From assembly GCA_900073065.1 (NCBI GenBank), contig FJOG01000017.1, forward strand, positions 1 to 64,000: 64,000 bases of DNA, written 5' to 3'. Source of the DNA: Phialocephala subalpina. Lineage: Eukaryota; Ascomycota; Leotiomycetes; Helotiales; Mollisiaceae. Numbering within the stretch: the stretch's first letter is position 1; each line of letters starts with the position of its first letter. The notes under the pieces are model-generated. The model was not told the DNA's origin. It did no database searches and saw nothing but the letters and a program-made list of their open reading frames with translations. Below, piece after piece: positions 1-11,216 of this stretch. The position numbers were made by a program, and so were the translations under genes.

Positions 1-950
1 AAAACGAAAATTTTATTTTAATATTTAAATTTTTTATTTTATTTTTTTAAACGTATATAAGAAAAATCTTTTATAAAAAAGAATATTTAATATATATTCG
101 CGAAATTTAGAATTTGATTTATTAATTTTGTTTTTATTTTGGAGTAATTATAAAAGTTTATTAAAATTATTAATTCGGAGAATATTAAAAATTTTATTAT
201 TTTTAAAATTATTTTAAATATTCGTTATATAAAAAGAAATCTTTAGAATATTCTAATGGAAAAAAAAGAGAAAAAATTTTGATTAAATTTTTAATATTCT
301 TGAGAAATAAATTATTAAAGTTTTTATAATCGAAAAAAAATTAATAATTTCCGAGAAATTATTATTTTAAAATAATAAAAATATAAGAAAAATAAGAAAT
401 TTAATTTAATAAACGAAAAAAATTAAAGTATTAATTTTTACTCGTTAAATAAAATAAATAAACTAAGGAATATTAAATAAAATAAAATTAATTAATAATA
501 AAAAAGAAGAAAATAAAAAAATAAAATAAAATTTATTAGAAAAATTAATAAAACAAAAAAAAGACAAAAAGAGAAAGAATAATAGTAATTTCGATTTTTA
601 TTTTGGAATAAATTTTTCTTTGATTTTTTAAATTAAAATTTACGTAAAAACTTATTAAAAAATTTATTTTAAAAGTTTCTAAAGTGAGAATAATTTTTAT
701 TAATCCTCAAAAGAAATAAAACAAAAATCCTAAAAGCTTAATAATTATATTAAAAGTATTATTATTAAACTTGGAAATAATATAATTAAATAAAAATAAA
801 CGATTAATAAAACTTTTATAATATTTTAAGAATACAAAATAAATTTGTTAGCCTTCAAATTGATCAAATATTATACTTGGTTTCAAATATTAAGTGAAAA
901 TAATCGCTAATTATTGAGTAATAAGTTTTTAAAGTTGGGGAGCAGTATTT
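1..950. repeat. AT-rich block with RIP-like composition
   Basis: The block is almost pure A+T with no sustained reading frame. In the first 480 bases I find no CpA dinucleotide at all, and about 10 of roughly 17 cytosines sit in CpG. Loss of CpA with relative sparing of CpG is the known footprint of repeat-induced point mutation in Pezizomycotina. The composition shifts to normal near 930-960. The original element (probably a transposon) cannot be identified. Confidence 0.75.
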
Positions 951-1002
951 TAATGGGGCGTGCTTTTAGTAGGGATGTGCACCGACACGGGATCTCGGTT
1001 AG

Positions 1003-1299
1003 TGTGTATGGTTTGCCTTACTATACAGACCAAATTCCGAACAATATGGCAATCTTTTACCCAAGGCTGTCAGACTTCTCGTTTGTCTAGCATCTATAGT
1101 AACCCTCAATCAAAAGCTGCTTCAATCGAACAAGGCCGACCATGTCAAAGGATTGCTAGAAGATTACTCAACCGTTCAATCTAAGCTCTTCAAGTATTTC
1201 AACACAATGTTGCAGAACGAGTTTGTGAGAGACGGCAAGCTTGTCGAGCTTCTTCCTCGGTTTGAGGATATCACCAATGATTTGTTTCAACGTGGTTAG
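1003..1299 (+). pseudogene. C-terminal coding fragment of an unrecognised protein
   Basis: One frame stays open from just after a TAG at 1000-1002 to a TAG at 1297-1299, giving about 98 codons without a start. The C-terminal part has a convincing amphipathic, protein-like composition (for example QSKLFKYFNTMLQNEF and ELLPRFEDITNDLF). It abuts the RIP-like block, so the 5' part of the gene has probably been destroyed or lies in that block. I do not recognise the family. A chance open frame is possible, but the lack of low-complexity residues argues for a relic. Confidence 0.35.
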
Positions 1300-1332
1300 A
1301 CGGCGAGGACGCAGGTCCTCTTCCGAGCTCCC

Positions 1333-1441
1333 GTCATGATCAAGTTATCACTCTCACTTGGAGGACTTTCCTCTTCATCGTCGTCATGACCAAGGTCGGT
1401 ATCACCGTCACTTCAAGAAGGTTTTCCCTCTTCATCGTCAT
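1333..1441 (+). repeat. Two-copy imperfect direct repeat
   Basis: Two units begin GTCATGA at 1333 and 1383. Both run through a TATCAC..TCACTT segment and end in CTCTTCATCGTC. The units are about 50 and 58 bp and differ by substitutions and a short insertion. They lie downstream of the broken coding fragment. Confidence 0.55.
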
Positions 1442-2701
1442 CTAAGGGAGGTCTCGGATTTCCACGATTTCTACGATAGCACCTAACAAGCTCACAACCT
1501 TGTGCGAAAGCAAAACTCGACATAGGCGATCTTTCCCATGGACTTTCCACGATGACGGATGTCCCCGTCTCGGTCGCAGGGAGCCGCACAGCCGGGGAAG
1601 AGTTGCCGTTGAAAGTAGATTGCGACAGAGTCGAAGTTTGGGATTACTCGGGATCATCCAAGGGTTATGACTGTGGCTTAGGAATAGGATCAGTATGTAT
1701 AATACCTCCAAAAGTGGAAGGTAGATGCAGATATGCAAACTGGATGCGTTGTGGTGAAGGCAGGTCTTGCGCCTAGCCACCTGAACGCTACCTGATCGAG
1801 TTGGAACTGAGAAATCCCTTATTCGCTTCCACCCTCCTGTAGCGAGTTTTGAGTCACCACACACCGTTCCTGTCCTCGGAGTCTGCTATTCCTCTAATGC
1901 GGAAAGGAAAACTACTTTCTTCGTTGCAACAATATAAGAAGCCGTGAGTGTTGCTCCTTTCTCAGTACGCCGTAAATTTTCAGAGGATGTTTCGTGGCCC
2001 GAACATTCGCAGAGGCGTCATTGTCCCCTACAATTCCCCATGTTACGCAGGGCGTTGCTTCGCCCTTCGCCGCTGGCATCATGATTTCCTTGGTTGTTTT
2101 CATTCTATAATGGCCTTCAAATCAGGGGTACGGTGTTCAGGCAATAAGAAATAATAATATTGGTAAAAAGCACACAATAGCACAAATAAAGTTTTGTTGT
2201 TTGTAATCTCAGGAGTGTTTAGTTGAAGAGGCGGATCTAGACCGCTGACAGCGGCGTTTGCATTTGCACCCTCCCTGATTCAGGGATTTGAATGACATCA
2301 ACTGACTGTAACTCGCGGTGTTCGGAAAGCGACATACCAAGTCCCGCGAAGCCAGGTACATTCATCCTGATTGAAGAATATGACTGCTTAGGGGTCAAGC
2401 ATGATCGGTGGCATAATCTCTCGAGATATACCTATCAGAGGCTGCTCGAATTCAACTCCGGTCGCCTTTTCAAAGTCCCAGAGCGCGCAGGACATTGACA
2501 GGAGTCGCTTCTGTACACCAGGCGCAGGTACCGCCCCTCTGTGGAGAAGCGCCGAGGAGAAACATTTATCTTCATTACAAAATATTTGAAGTACACGTTC
2601 TCATAGCAGCTCGCAGGTCAGCACCTGACATGCAGCCCGATTGTTAAGCCGTTTTCCGAAGTAGGCATGTTCATTTCAAACCCCGAACGCTCCTTCCTTC
2701 T
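1442..2701. other. Intergenic, no gene recognised
   Basis: Only short frames without family features occur on either strand. Base composition is normal. The last 300 bases are presumably the upstream region of the cyanamide hydratase-like gene. Confidence 0.4.
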
Positions 2702-2717
2702 CTTGATATATATCAAG
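2702..2717 (+). promoter_or_regulatory. Palindromic TATA-like element
   Basis: CTTGATATATATCAAG is a perfect 16-bp palindrome with a TATATA core, about 75 bp before the start codon at 2791. It is followed by the CT-rich then CAA-rich leader typical of fungal Pol II promoters. It probably serves as the TATA box; the palindrome may be incidental. Confidence 0.45.
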
Positions 2718-2790
2718 CTAGGTTTCCAACTTCTCTTTCCTCTCAATCATCATTCAACTCTTCAAACTTCAAACAACACCAATTACCACC

Positions 2791-3522
2791 ATGGCCGATC
2801 GATCAACCGCAATCACCAAATACGGGTGGGACGCCGCCCCCCGCAAAGTTGAAAACCTCCTCTCTCAATCGCAAGCCCCATCTAAACCACCAAAATCTTT
2901 CTCTGTATCCGAAATTCCGTTGCCTGAATCTCCGCTCGTCCAAGCTGTCCAAAAATACGCAAAAACTGAACTCTCAACCGAGACCTACAACCACAGCATG
3001 CGAGTCTTCTACTACGGCTCCGCGATCCTGTCTCACGCCTTCCCTTCCTGGTCTTCACATTCTTTCAACGAGACTTATTTCTTGACTTGTTTGTTGCATG
3101 ATATTGGAACTACAGACAAGAATATCAACGCTACTCTCTTATCTTTCGAATTTTACGGCGGCTTGATTGTTCTTGATCTTCTGAAGGGACTGCATAGTCC
3201 GGTAGAGCAAGCGGAAAGCGTAGCAGAAGCCGTGATTCGACATCAAGATCTTGGAGAAACGGGGACGCTGACTAGGATTGGGGCTTTGATTCAGCTGGCT
3301 ACTATTTTTGATAATATGGGAGGGAATCCACAGCTGGTGGATAGGGGGACGATTGAGAGTGTGGTCAAGGAGTATCCGAGGTTGAAATGGAGTGGGTGTT
3401 TTGCGAAGACTATTAGGAGGGAGAATGGGTTGAAGCCTTGGGCTCATACGACGCATCTTGGGGAGAGGGAGTTTCCGGAGGGGGTGGAGCGGAATGAGTT
3501 GATGGCGCCTTATGATTGTTGA
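2791..3522 (+). CDS. Cyanamide hydratase-like HD-domain protein
   Basis: A single-exon gene of 243 aa with a good start context (ACCACCATGG). It belongs to the HD-domain family that includes fungal cyanamide hydratase and yeast Ddi2/Ddi3, zinc enzymes that convert cyanamide to urea. The metal-binding HD pair is in FLTCLLHDIGTTDKN (H103, D104). An upstream His in NHSMRV (H68) and a later His in VIRHQD fit the remaining ligands. The length matches the family (about 225-250 aa). It is probably cytosolic, since no signal peptide or membrane segment is seen. Whether cyanamide is the real substrate cannot be told; many fungal paralogues have unknown substrates. Confidence 0.9.
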   Translation: MADRSTAITKYGWDAAPRKVENLLSQSQAPSKPPKSFSVSEIPLPESPLVQAVQKYAKTELSTETYNHSMRVFYYGSAILSHAFPSWSSHSFNETYFLTCLLHDIGTTDKNINATLLSFEFYGGLIVLDLLKGLHSPVEQAESVAEAVIRHQDLGETGTLTRIGALIQLATIFDNMGGNPQLVDRGTIESVVKEYPRLKWSGCFAKTIRRENGLKPWAHTTHLGEREFPEGVERNELMAPYDC

Positions 3523-4125
3523 AATTGTCGTGAGAGGGTGGGACATTGGAGGCATTGGAGGCGTTGGAAGAGTGAGAGTGTTGTGAGAGTGTTTGAGTGT
3601 AATGGGATGGAGAGATGAAAATGACGAGAAGGCATAACATGCACTGTACCAAATTGACAGACCCAGAGAAGTAGCTTTCATGTGGAACTAATGTTTGTTC
3701 ACATATTGTTTTAGTGCAACTTGCCCTCGAAACGTGACTGATAAATTGAGAGTCCTGAAAATCGGCAGGTAGACAGCAGACTCTGAAAGGCAAGACCGAT
3801 AAGGCCATCCATTCACCTTCTCAGTGAAACTCGGCTGTGAGGTAGTGTCTGTACATATGCCACTGTCACCATAATGTTGGAATAGCTACGAACGATCGAG
3901 TATGATTGAATATTGATATTGCTTTCTTTCGTGTATGTAGTCGTACAGAATTGACAAACGCCTGCTAAATGCCCCGACACTAATGCTGCAATGCTACCAA
4001 CTATGAGATCAATGAATGGCATGGGCTCGGACATTGATGAACCTCGTAACGACGTGGGCCGAACTTTTGGACGCAAGGAAAGCTTTGAAAGAGCGGACTG
4101 CAGATCCCTGCAATATTATACCTCC
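3523..4125. other. Convergent 3' intergenic region
   Basis: This lies between the cyanamide hydratase-like gene and the oppositely oriented LIM gene and should hold both 3' UTRs. No additional gene is recognised. Confidence 0.5.
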
Positions 4126-6898
4126 TCAAGCCTTCAGTTCTCGTTCAATGCACTGAATACACAACACAATGGTCTCATCTCCAACCTGCTTGGGATAGAA
4201 CGCTCCATCGTCGAAGCCATCCTTGCACGTCGCACAACGGAAGCATTTCTCGTGCCATTCGCCACCTAAAGCTTGAACGTATTCACCGATGACTGGTCCT
4301 CTGCACTTCTTGCATTTCGGTGCTCGTCGCTCTGTTCGTTTGGTTTGGCAGCTCAGACACCATGCGTACCCATCCTTCTCAATGTGGGTCATGCCTTTCT
4401 CGAAAGGATCACCACATTCTGCGCAGAAGAAGTGCCCGTAATGCCAGCTCTCTCCTAACGCAACCATGTGCTCACCAATGATGGGTGTCTTGCAGTGCTT
4501 GCACTTAGGTGCAAAGGTCTCGTGGAAGTCAAGATGGCAATAGAATCGCTGTCGTGCATCGCCATCCTCGGCATAAGTTTGGCCCTCTATTTCCGGGATT
4601 TCTTCCCCACGAGCACGCCTCTTGATACGATCCAGACGCTCAGCTCGCTTTGCTGAAGGTTCGGGATGAATTTCCAAGGATTCTAGACCAGTGCCGCATG
4701 TGAAGCAGATGAAACATTCGGGGTGGAAATGTTCCAAGGCACCGCTCAACTTGACCACTCGTCCTTCAATTGGTAGCTGACATTGGTGACAAGTTGCAGT
4801 TGCTCTCTTCCCAGCGGCTGGGGACCAGTGACCTCGAGGGACCGGAGCAGTGGCATGATGGCGTGGTGGAGGACGACCAGCGACAGTCCTTGGATCAGGG
4901 AGAGGCCGCCTTCCCTGAGCGGTAGAGGAGTCGCCCCCTATTGTTATCGTTGGAACCGCAGGAGCTGAGACGGAGATTGAGGGCGAATCTGGGAAGTTAA
5001 TTGTGGGGACGGATGGTTGTGAAGCAGGGAGGTTTATGGTTGGAATCGTTGGTCGTGAATCAGGGAAATTGATGGTAGGGACCGAGGGTTTAGAGTCAGG
5101 GAGATTGATTCTAGGGACAGGTGGTGCAGATTCGGGACGATTTATGGTAGGGACTGAAATCTTAGGGACCCTGTTCACTTCGACTGATGGTGTGTCAGGA
5201 ACGTGAATGGTCGGGCTAGGGGTTGAGACATTTTTCGAATCTGAGCGAAAAGGTACGCTTTGCCTTTCACCGTTGGGACCTCTGTCGAAGGGAGATCTTC
5301 TTCGCACTTCTGGCTTTACATCAGCCTCTTTCGGCTTCCAATTGGAATCAAAGCTTACAATCGGTCGGCCAGGTCTGTCACTGACGACTGTCGGAGTGGG
5401 TAACTTAGGGCTGCGGTCCTTAAGACGCATGCTTGTGGCTTGCCGAATCTCATCGCTTCTGATCTCGAGACCATCTTTCATCGGAACAGCAGGAATTTCG
5501 TCTGAAATTATGAGCTTGGCTTCAACAGCTGGTGATACTGCTGGAGGAGGATTGGCAGTATATTTGGGATCCCGAGACTGAGAAGGAGGATTGCGATGAA
5601 TCTCGGATGTGGACAGTCTCTTGATCGGCTCTGGCGGAGTGCTACTTGAGCGTGGTGCAGCATCTTGGGCAAATTGTACTCGATTTAGTGGATTTCGAGG
5701 CTTGATGCGCAGAGGTGCGGGCATATCTGAGGTTTCTGGAGCTCGTCCACGATCCGGACTTTCGTCGCTCTCCTGCTCTGGCTCCTCCCATATCTGTTCC
5801 CCAGTGAACGTGCCAGTGAGTTCACCGCTGACATTTCTCTTGCCGCTGCTTCTTTTCCGAGTGCTGCCTTGTGGTCTGCTGCTGCTCGACATACTTCCAT
5901 AGGACCTAGCATCCATGAAAAGCTCGTCGGAGATACGCCTATTTGCTCTTTCTGGACTCAGAGTCCGGGTTTGAAAGTAGTCTTTGTCCGAAAAGTCCCC
6001 AGACATTCGTCCACGTGGCGAAGTCAATCCTCCACTGCTGTTGGAACCGCCCGAGACAGATCTAGGTGGCATATCTCTTGCAAGTCCAGTAGCCATTCCC
6101 AGACCACCATAACGCCCAACACTCTGTGTTCTCGCGTGTTGGTAGCTGTTCTTTCTGAGGTGATCGTTGTATCGGTATGGAGCATGAGGATTGATAGCAG
6201 CCGTGGGATGTTGATGCTGCCAAACCAATTCTGAAGCCTCGTCTTGTGCAGCAGAATGTAGACGAGCCTCCTCTTCTTGCTTTTTCAGATCCATATCTTC
6301 CATCGCCTCCCGCAGAGACACAGCCTCCTCCTTCTCCATCCATCTTTGGCCTCGTTCGATGTATGTGGCGGTTGGTACGACATCGGATGGCTTCAGAACA
6401 GCCGTGGGCTCGATATGTAGAAGTGAAGGCTGCTGAGCAAGCTGGCGACCAGTTCGCGATGTGACTGAGGAATATGTGGACACTGTTGATTGGGCTCGTC
6501 TGTGAGACAGCACACTTGCGGAGCGTGGGACATATTCCGTCACTGGAAATTCGGGTGTTTGGGTTAGAGGAGTTGCCGCAGAAGCACCTCTATCAGAGTC
6601 GCGCCTATTGTTCGATGGCAGAGGTCTTGCACCGCTTGGTCGTTGAACGCGGTTGCTTCGGAGATCACTTAAGTACGCAGCTATTAATCATCAGTATGGA
6701 GCAACAATATTTATAACAATACGATGTAGCAATCGGTGTGAACGAAGGCTGAAACGTGTGACGGCTTGTCGGATTCGTGAAGGTTTGGGCAGCGATTCTC
6801 ATGAGGATAGCATTACCAAATTGTTCGTTCGTCATAGAGACTGGCCCCGGAGGTGTAACCTTACGATTTCGGTCTTTCGACCTTCCTCGAAGCATCAT
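4126..6898 (-). CDS. Paxillin-like protein with three LIM domains
   Basis: Two exons, 6898-6817 and 6680-4126, with an intron at 6816-6681, give 878 aa. The splice rebuilds a continuous N-terminus (MTNEQFAAYLSDLRSNR), which supports the short first exon. The long middle region is disordered and Ser/Pro-rich. Three LIM zinc-finger domains fill the C-terminus: about residues 658-745 (with a charged insertion), 754-805 and 817-872, with CxxC pairs such as CHQC, CKHC, CAEC, CKKC and CATC. The arrangement matches fungal Pxl1/paxillin-type scaffolds that act at polarised growth sites and the contractile ring with Rho-family regulators. That role is inferred from the family. A 12-residue tandem repeat lies in the disordered part. 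A second Met directly follows the first. Confidence 0.88.
4975..5170 (-). repeat. Coding tandem repeat, 12-residue unit
   Basis: Inside the LIM protein about five units follow the pattern VPTINFPDSxPS (variants VPTINRPES, VPRINLPDS, IPTINLPAS). This corresponds to a 36-bp unit in the DNA. Unit divergence shows it is an old expansion. Confidence 0.8.
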
Positions 6899-7976
6899 GA
6901 TTGCGGCGGGAGCAAATCGCAGTGTAAGAGCGTTCGTTTGCAGAAGGTAATTGCGATGCAGCGGGGAGAAGTCAATCGAAGCAGCGAAGCGATTGTTTAT
7001 CAGTAAATATGGTTGCGGAGGATCGTAGCAATATCAGGGAGATCGTATAGGTTGGTGATGTAAACAGTACAACGAGAGTTGACTCTTAGCTTTGTGCTCC
7101 GTTTTTGCCAGGATGGTGATACGCGAAGTCAACAACAAATTGGCAGAGCAACCTGGAACCTCTTGCCGTGCTGGTACAACGCCTCACGTGCGAGGTGCTT
7201 CAGATGCTGCAAGTACCCGTTCTGACAAGTCTCACCGATTTGAAGATATATTTTCTTTGCTCTCGCGGCGTTCCGTGAGGCGTCTGCTTTCCGTCCTGTT
7301 CTCGCACCAGCAAGAATCTCCTCATAAATGAGCAGTTAAGACGCCCGCATCCACATGCAGTGGGCCACATCATCGAATCGCTGGCGGCATCCGGGCCACT
7401 GTGGACTCAGGCAGCCAAGAACCGGCACCTTCCCGAGTCTTTCTTTCTTATCACTTTTCGAGTTCTGTTTGCCATTCGCATCTCTAGAACGTTGAGTATA
7501 TCCCATAGTTTTGAGAACATTCAGGCAATGATGCCCCAAGAACGGCCAAGCTACTTGACAGCCTCCCTTGGGGCAACCTCAAATCTCATTAGGTAAAACC
7601 AAAATCGGTTCACGGCACCATCGTTCCCTTATTTCCGCACCGCGGGGTAGCATAAAGATGCGCTTGACCGTTTATATTTTCTTACGAGTCACTCCACTTG
7701 AATCTTTTTGAAGTTGTAGCAAACGGCTGCCATGTCTGTCCTTATATGCATCGATTCTCCGCAAGCTACTCTTCCATTGTTGTATTCCGAGTGGCCAAAC
7801 GATCCGAGAGTAACCTCAACGACCAAATCATAAGGTGAAGGCTATTGCGGAAAATCTCGTTGCAGACATCTCTCGAGGAAAGTCAGCATAGAAGAGATCT
7901 TCATCCGTTTCTTCATAGCAATCTTCGGACGACTTCAACACATTCTTTGCCACAGTATATACATACACATATTGCC
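6899..7976. other. Divergent intergenic region
   Basis: About 1.1 kb separates the start of the LIM gene (-) from that of the MFS gene (+), so it should contain two promoters. No conserved gene is recognised and the short frames present lack family features. Confidence 0.5.
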
Positions 7977-9617
7977 ATGTCTTCAGAAGAGATTGGGGGA
8001 ATCGACCTCGAATCCGACTCTCTCGAGTCTCCAATCGACGAGAATACTCTCAATGGCGAAGAGAAGAAGACCGATTCAGATGGTATCGAGCCTGAAAGCA
8101 ACTCAGAGCGAAACCAGGCAGACGCTCCTCCTGATGGTGGCTATGGATGGGTCTGTGTGGCCTGTGTATTTCTTATAAATGGCCACACTTGGGGAGTGAA
8201 CTCTGTAAGTCAAAGTCCCTGCTTCTGTTCTTACTCAAGTCTCATACTTTACAGTCATACGGGATTTTTCTCGCTCACTATTTGGCCAACAACACTTTCC
8301 CAGGAGCAACCTCTCTTGAATACGCTTTCGTTGGAGGGCTCTCCATCTCATTGGCCTTACTCATGTCTCCTGTGGCGACAACCTGCACCCGGAAATACGG
8401 GACACAGTTGACGTTGGCCATCGGAATCCTATTTGAGACTGCTGGACTCCTAGGTGCATCGTGGGCCAGCAAAATCTGGCACCTCTTTCTCTCCCAAGGA
8501 GTGGCGTTCGGGTTTGGCATGGGCTTCTTGTTCGTAGCCAGCGTGGGCGTCGTGCCTCAATGGTTCAACGATAAACGATCATTCGCGAACAGTATAGCGA
8601 CTGCTGGGTCTGGAATCGGTGGCTTGATCTACTCCTTAGGTACGAATGCCATGATTCAGTCAATTGGCTTGGGTTGGGCGTTCCGAGTCCTGGCTATTCT
8701 TGCCTTTGCTGTCAATACCATTTGCACAATTCTGATTAGGGATCGGAACAAGGGTGTTGGCGCAATACTGATAGCTTTTGATGCTCGGCTCTTCAAGAGG
8801 GTTGAGTTCCTTCTGCTGCTGGGATGGGGTTTCTTCAGTATGCTCGGTTACATCGTGCTCCTGTTTTCTCTCCCCAATTACGCGAGGAGCATTGGACTTA
8901 CACCCCAACAAGGCTCTGTTGTAGGAGCTATGTTGAACCTTGGACAAGGTGAGTCTCTGATTCTGCAACAGCTACCAAACCATGCTAATCAATATGTCCA
9001 GGTATCGGACGACCATTCATTGGATACTTCAGTGATGCAGTCGGACGTCTCAACATGGCAGGTACTTGCACATTCTTAGCTGGCTTATTCTGCCTCGTCG
9101 TCTGGATCTTCGCAAAGAGCTACGGGATACTGATTTTTTTCGGGCTCATCACTGGAGGGATGGCGGGAACGTAAGTGTCACCTCAATTGATCTCCTCTAT
9201 CAACCTACTGATAAACTTCATAGGTTCTGGGCAACTGTCGGTCCCGTCGGCGCAGAAGTAGTCGGAATTCAGATCCTCCCATCCGCTCTCGCCATCCTAT
9301 GGCTCGTCCTGGTCTTACCCTGCACGTTCTCTGAACCAATCGGTCTTGAGCTCCGAAAGACCACCAGTGACATCTATCTTGACGCTCAGGTCTTCACGGG
9401 TTCCATGTACATCGCTGCTGCGATGTGTCTTTGGTTCTTGAGGGCGTGGAAGGTTCGCGAGCTTGAGAGCATGAAGTTGAGCAAGGAGAAGAGAGAGCAA
9501 GAGATCCTCAACGATGATGCTGTGCCTCGGTCTGGAATGTCGAGACATTTGAGTAGGACTAGCGTCAAGAGCAAAGCTGGGGCTGCTAAAGGCTTGTGGT
9601 CGTGGCAGCGTGTGTGA
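7977..9617 (+). CDS. Monocarboxylate transporter-like MFS permease
   Basis: Four exons (7977-8204, 8255-8948, 9002-9170, 9224-9617) with introns of 50-53 bp and GTAAGT/GTGAGT donors give 494 aa. An acidic N-terminus precedes PPDGGYGWVCV, the signature that opens the first membrane helix in the MCT (SLC16/Mch) family. About twelve hydrophobic helices follow, with the usual central break. The C-terminal tail is charged and Ser-rich. Yeast Mch proteins are plasma-membrane or vacuolar. The substrate cannot be predicted: fungal members include riboflavin and possibly carboxylate carriers. No neighbouring metabolic genes suggest a substrate. Confidence 0.88.
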
Positions 9618-10346
9618 GGCGAGACTCATCCTGTCTCTAGTCCACGTCAACTCGAAGCGTTGTCAAAATCTAAGCATCATGTATTGTCTCGCTAAACAGT
9701 GTCCGGAGAAGCGACGACGTAGAACTGGTCTGCATTCCAGAGCGCTTTTGGTAGTCGATATCATGTAGTCGCCCGTGCTCCAGGGTCGCAGATATTGTGC
9801 TTGGGCTAAAGTCCAAAGGCTTTGCGAATGTCCCAAGTTGTGTAGAATGTTGACGTGGACGGACATTGCATATGTCCTAGGTTCTTTGGACTAGCTAGTT
9901 CTACAAATCTAGGGTACTGGAGGATATTGGGCTTGTTCTCGGCTGCCCATTGGTGAACATGAGAGTTATCAAACATCTATTTATCGGACAATATCGCTCT
10001 CATCGGATGTGAGCTTGTCTTCGAATAGTAATACGATGTACAGAATAGAGAGGAAAGCAGGCCCAGCGGTTCACATGACATCGTATCACATAATCTAATA
10101 TTTAAATGAAGGAGAAAACTACAATTATCTCAATTGGATATATAACTCCCAAACCACACTTTACTTCATGCAAGTATCGTGAACCTCGTAAAGACGTACA
10201 GCATAAGTAGTAGCTGTCAAGAATGGTAATCCAAGTTTCCACACAACTCCATAACCATGCAATTAGACCAACACATCTCCCACATTCAACAAGTCGCCCA
10301 CATATCCACATTAGTATGTCTCCAATGTCCAACTCTCTTCCTTTCT
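9618..10346. other. Convergent 3' intergenic region
   Basis: It lies between two genes that end toward each other. No gene is recognised. The part near 10100-10340 is probably the 3' UTR of the GPI-protein gene. Confidence 0.45.
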
Positions 10347-11216
10347 TCAAAGCATCTGCCCAGCAATCCCAATCCCCAACCCTGCTGCCATCCCCGCCTT
10401 CGCAAAACCACCGATCGTCTGCCTCGCCCCTGCCCCAGTCGTAGTCGCAACAATAAAACCCGTCGCCGTCCCCGTCCCAAACGTCGCACAATTCCCCGGC
10501 ACAATCCCATAACATCCCACGTTATATAGCGAACTACAAATACTCGTCGCACTCGCCACTCCCAAACTCTGCGCCGTAGCTCCAATTGTGATTCCTCCAC
10601 CTGGGGCTACGACAGTGACCGGGAAGGCATTCCCCCCTTGTAAATCGGCAGTGCAGGCTGCGTAGTTGGATTGGCAGTCTGAGTAAGCAGTCATGCATGC
10701 TGCGGAATTGACGTAGGTGGTTGGAATGTAGGGCCAGGGGAAGAAGGAGTTTACGACTGTGGAGAGGGTGGCTGCGCTGGTGATTGTTGCTGCTGTACCC
10801 GTGCTGGTCGTTGTTGTAACTGAGGTTGTGCCGGAACCAAAAACTCCTCCTCCAGTGCCAGTTGTCGACGCAGTATTTTGAGTGATTGATCCAGTGCAGG
10901 TAGCTCCAGTTGGGCAGCATGCTATGTTTCGAGCATGATCGGTGGTACAGAAGGAGCCTGCTGTGCAGCATGCTCCAGCGTCTGCGGCTGCTAAGGTTGA
11001 GCAGCTGTTGTAATTGTCTGGACAGTTGCCATCTCGTTTTCGCAGGTCTGGTTTGTCGGATATTAAGCTGACATTGGAGAGGAGGAGGGAATCTTCGAGA
11101 TGCGGTTCGTAGAATGGTGCGAATATGGATGGGATTTGGAGTGCTGAGATGGCTGGGAGGAGAAAGATCGGAATGTATGCGACAGGACACCGCATTCTTG
11201 AGGTTGTCGAGTCCAC
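10347..11216 (-). CDS. Cysteine-rich GPI-anchored cell-surface protein
   Basis: Single exon of 289 aa (or 282 aa from the Met at 11195, which gives a cleaner signal peptide). It has a hydrophobic secretion signal (IPIFLLPAISAL), then a propeptide ending in LRKR, a likely Kex2 site. After that comes a Cys-rich segment (NCPDNYNSC..ACCTAGSFC..IACCPTGATC) of about ten cysteines. A Ser/Thr/Gly-rich stalk and a second block of cysteines follow. The C-terminus is small and hydrophobic with no charged tail, as expected of a GPI-attachment signal. A cell-wall or plasma-membrane role is inferred; no enzymatic motif is visible. The gene stands alone in minus orientation. Confidence 0.8.
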   Translation of the reverse strand: MDSTTSRMRCPVAYIPIFLLPAISALQIPSIFAPFYEPHLEDSLLLSNVSLISDKPDLRKRDGNCPDNYNSCSTLAAADAGACCTAGSFCTTDHARNIACCPTGATCTGSITQNTASTTGTGGGVFGSGTTSVTTTTSTGTAATITSAATLSTVVNSFFPWPYIPTTYVNSAACMTAYSDCQSNYAACTADLQGGNAFPVTVVAPGGGITIGATAQSLGVASATSICSSLYNVGCYGIVPGNCATFGTGTATGFIVATTTGAGARQTIGGFAKAGMAAGLGIGIAGQML

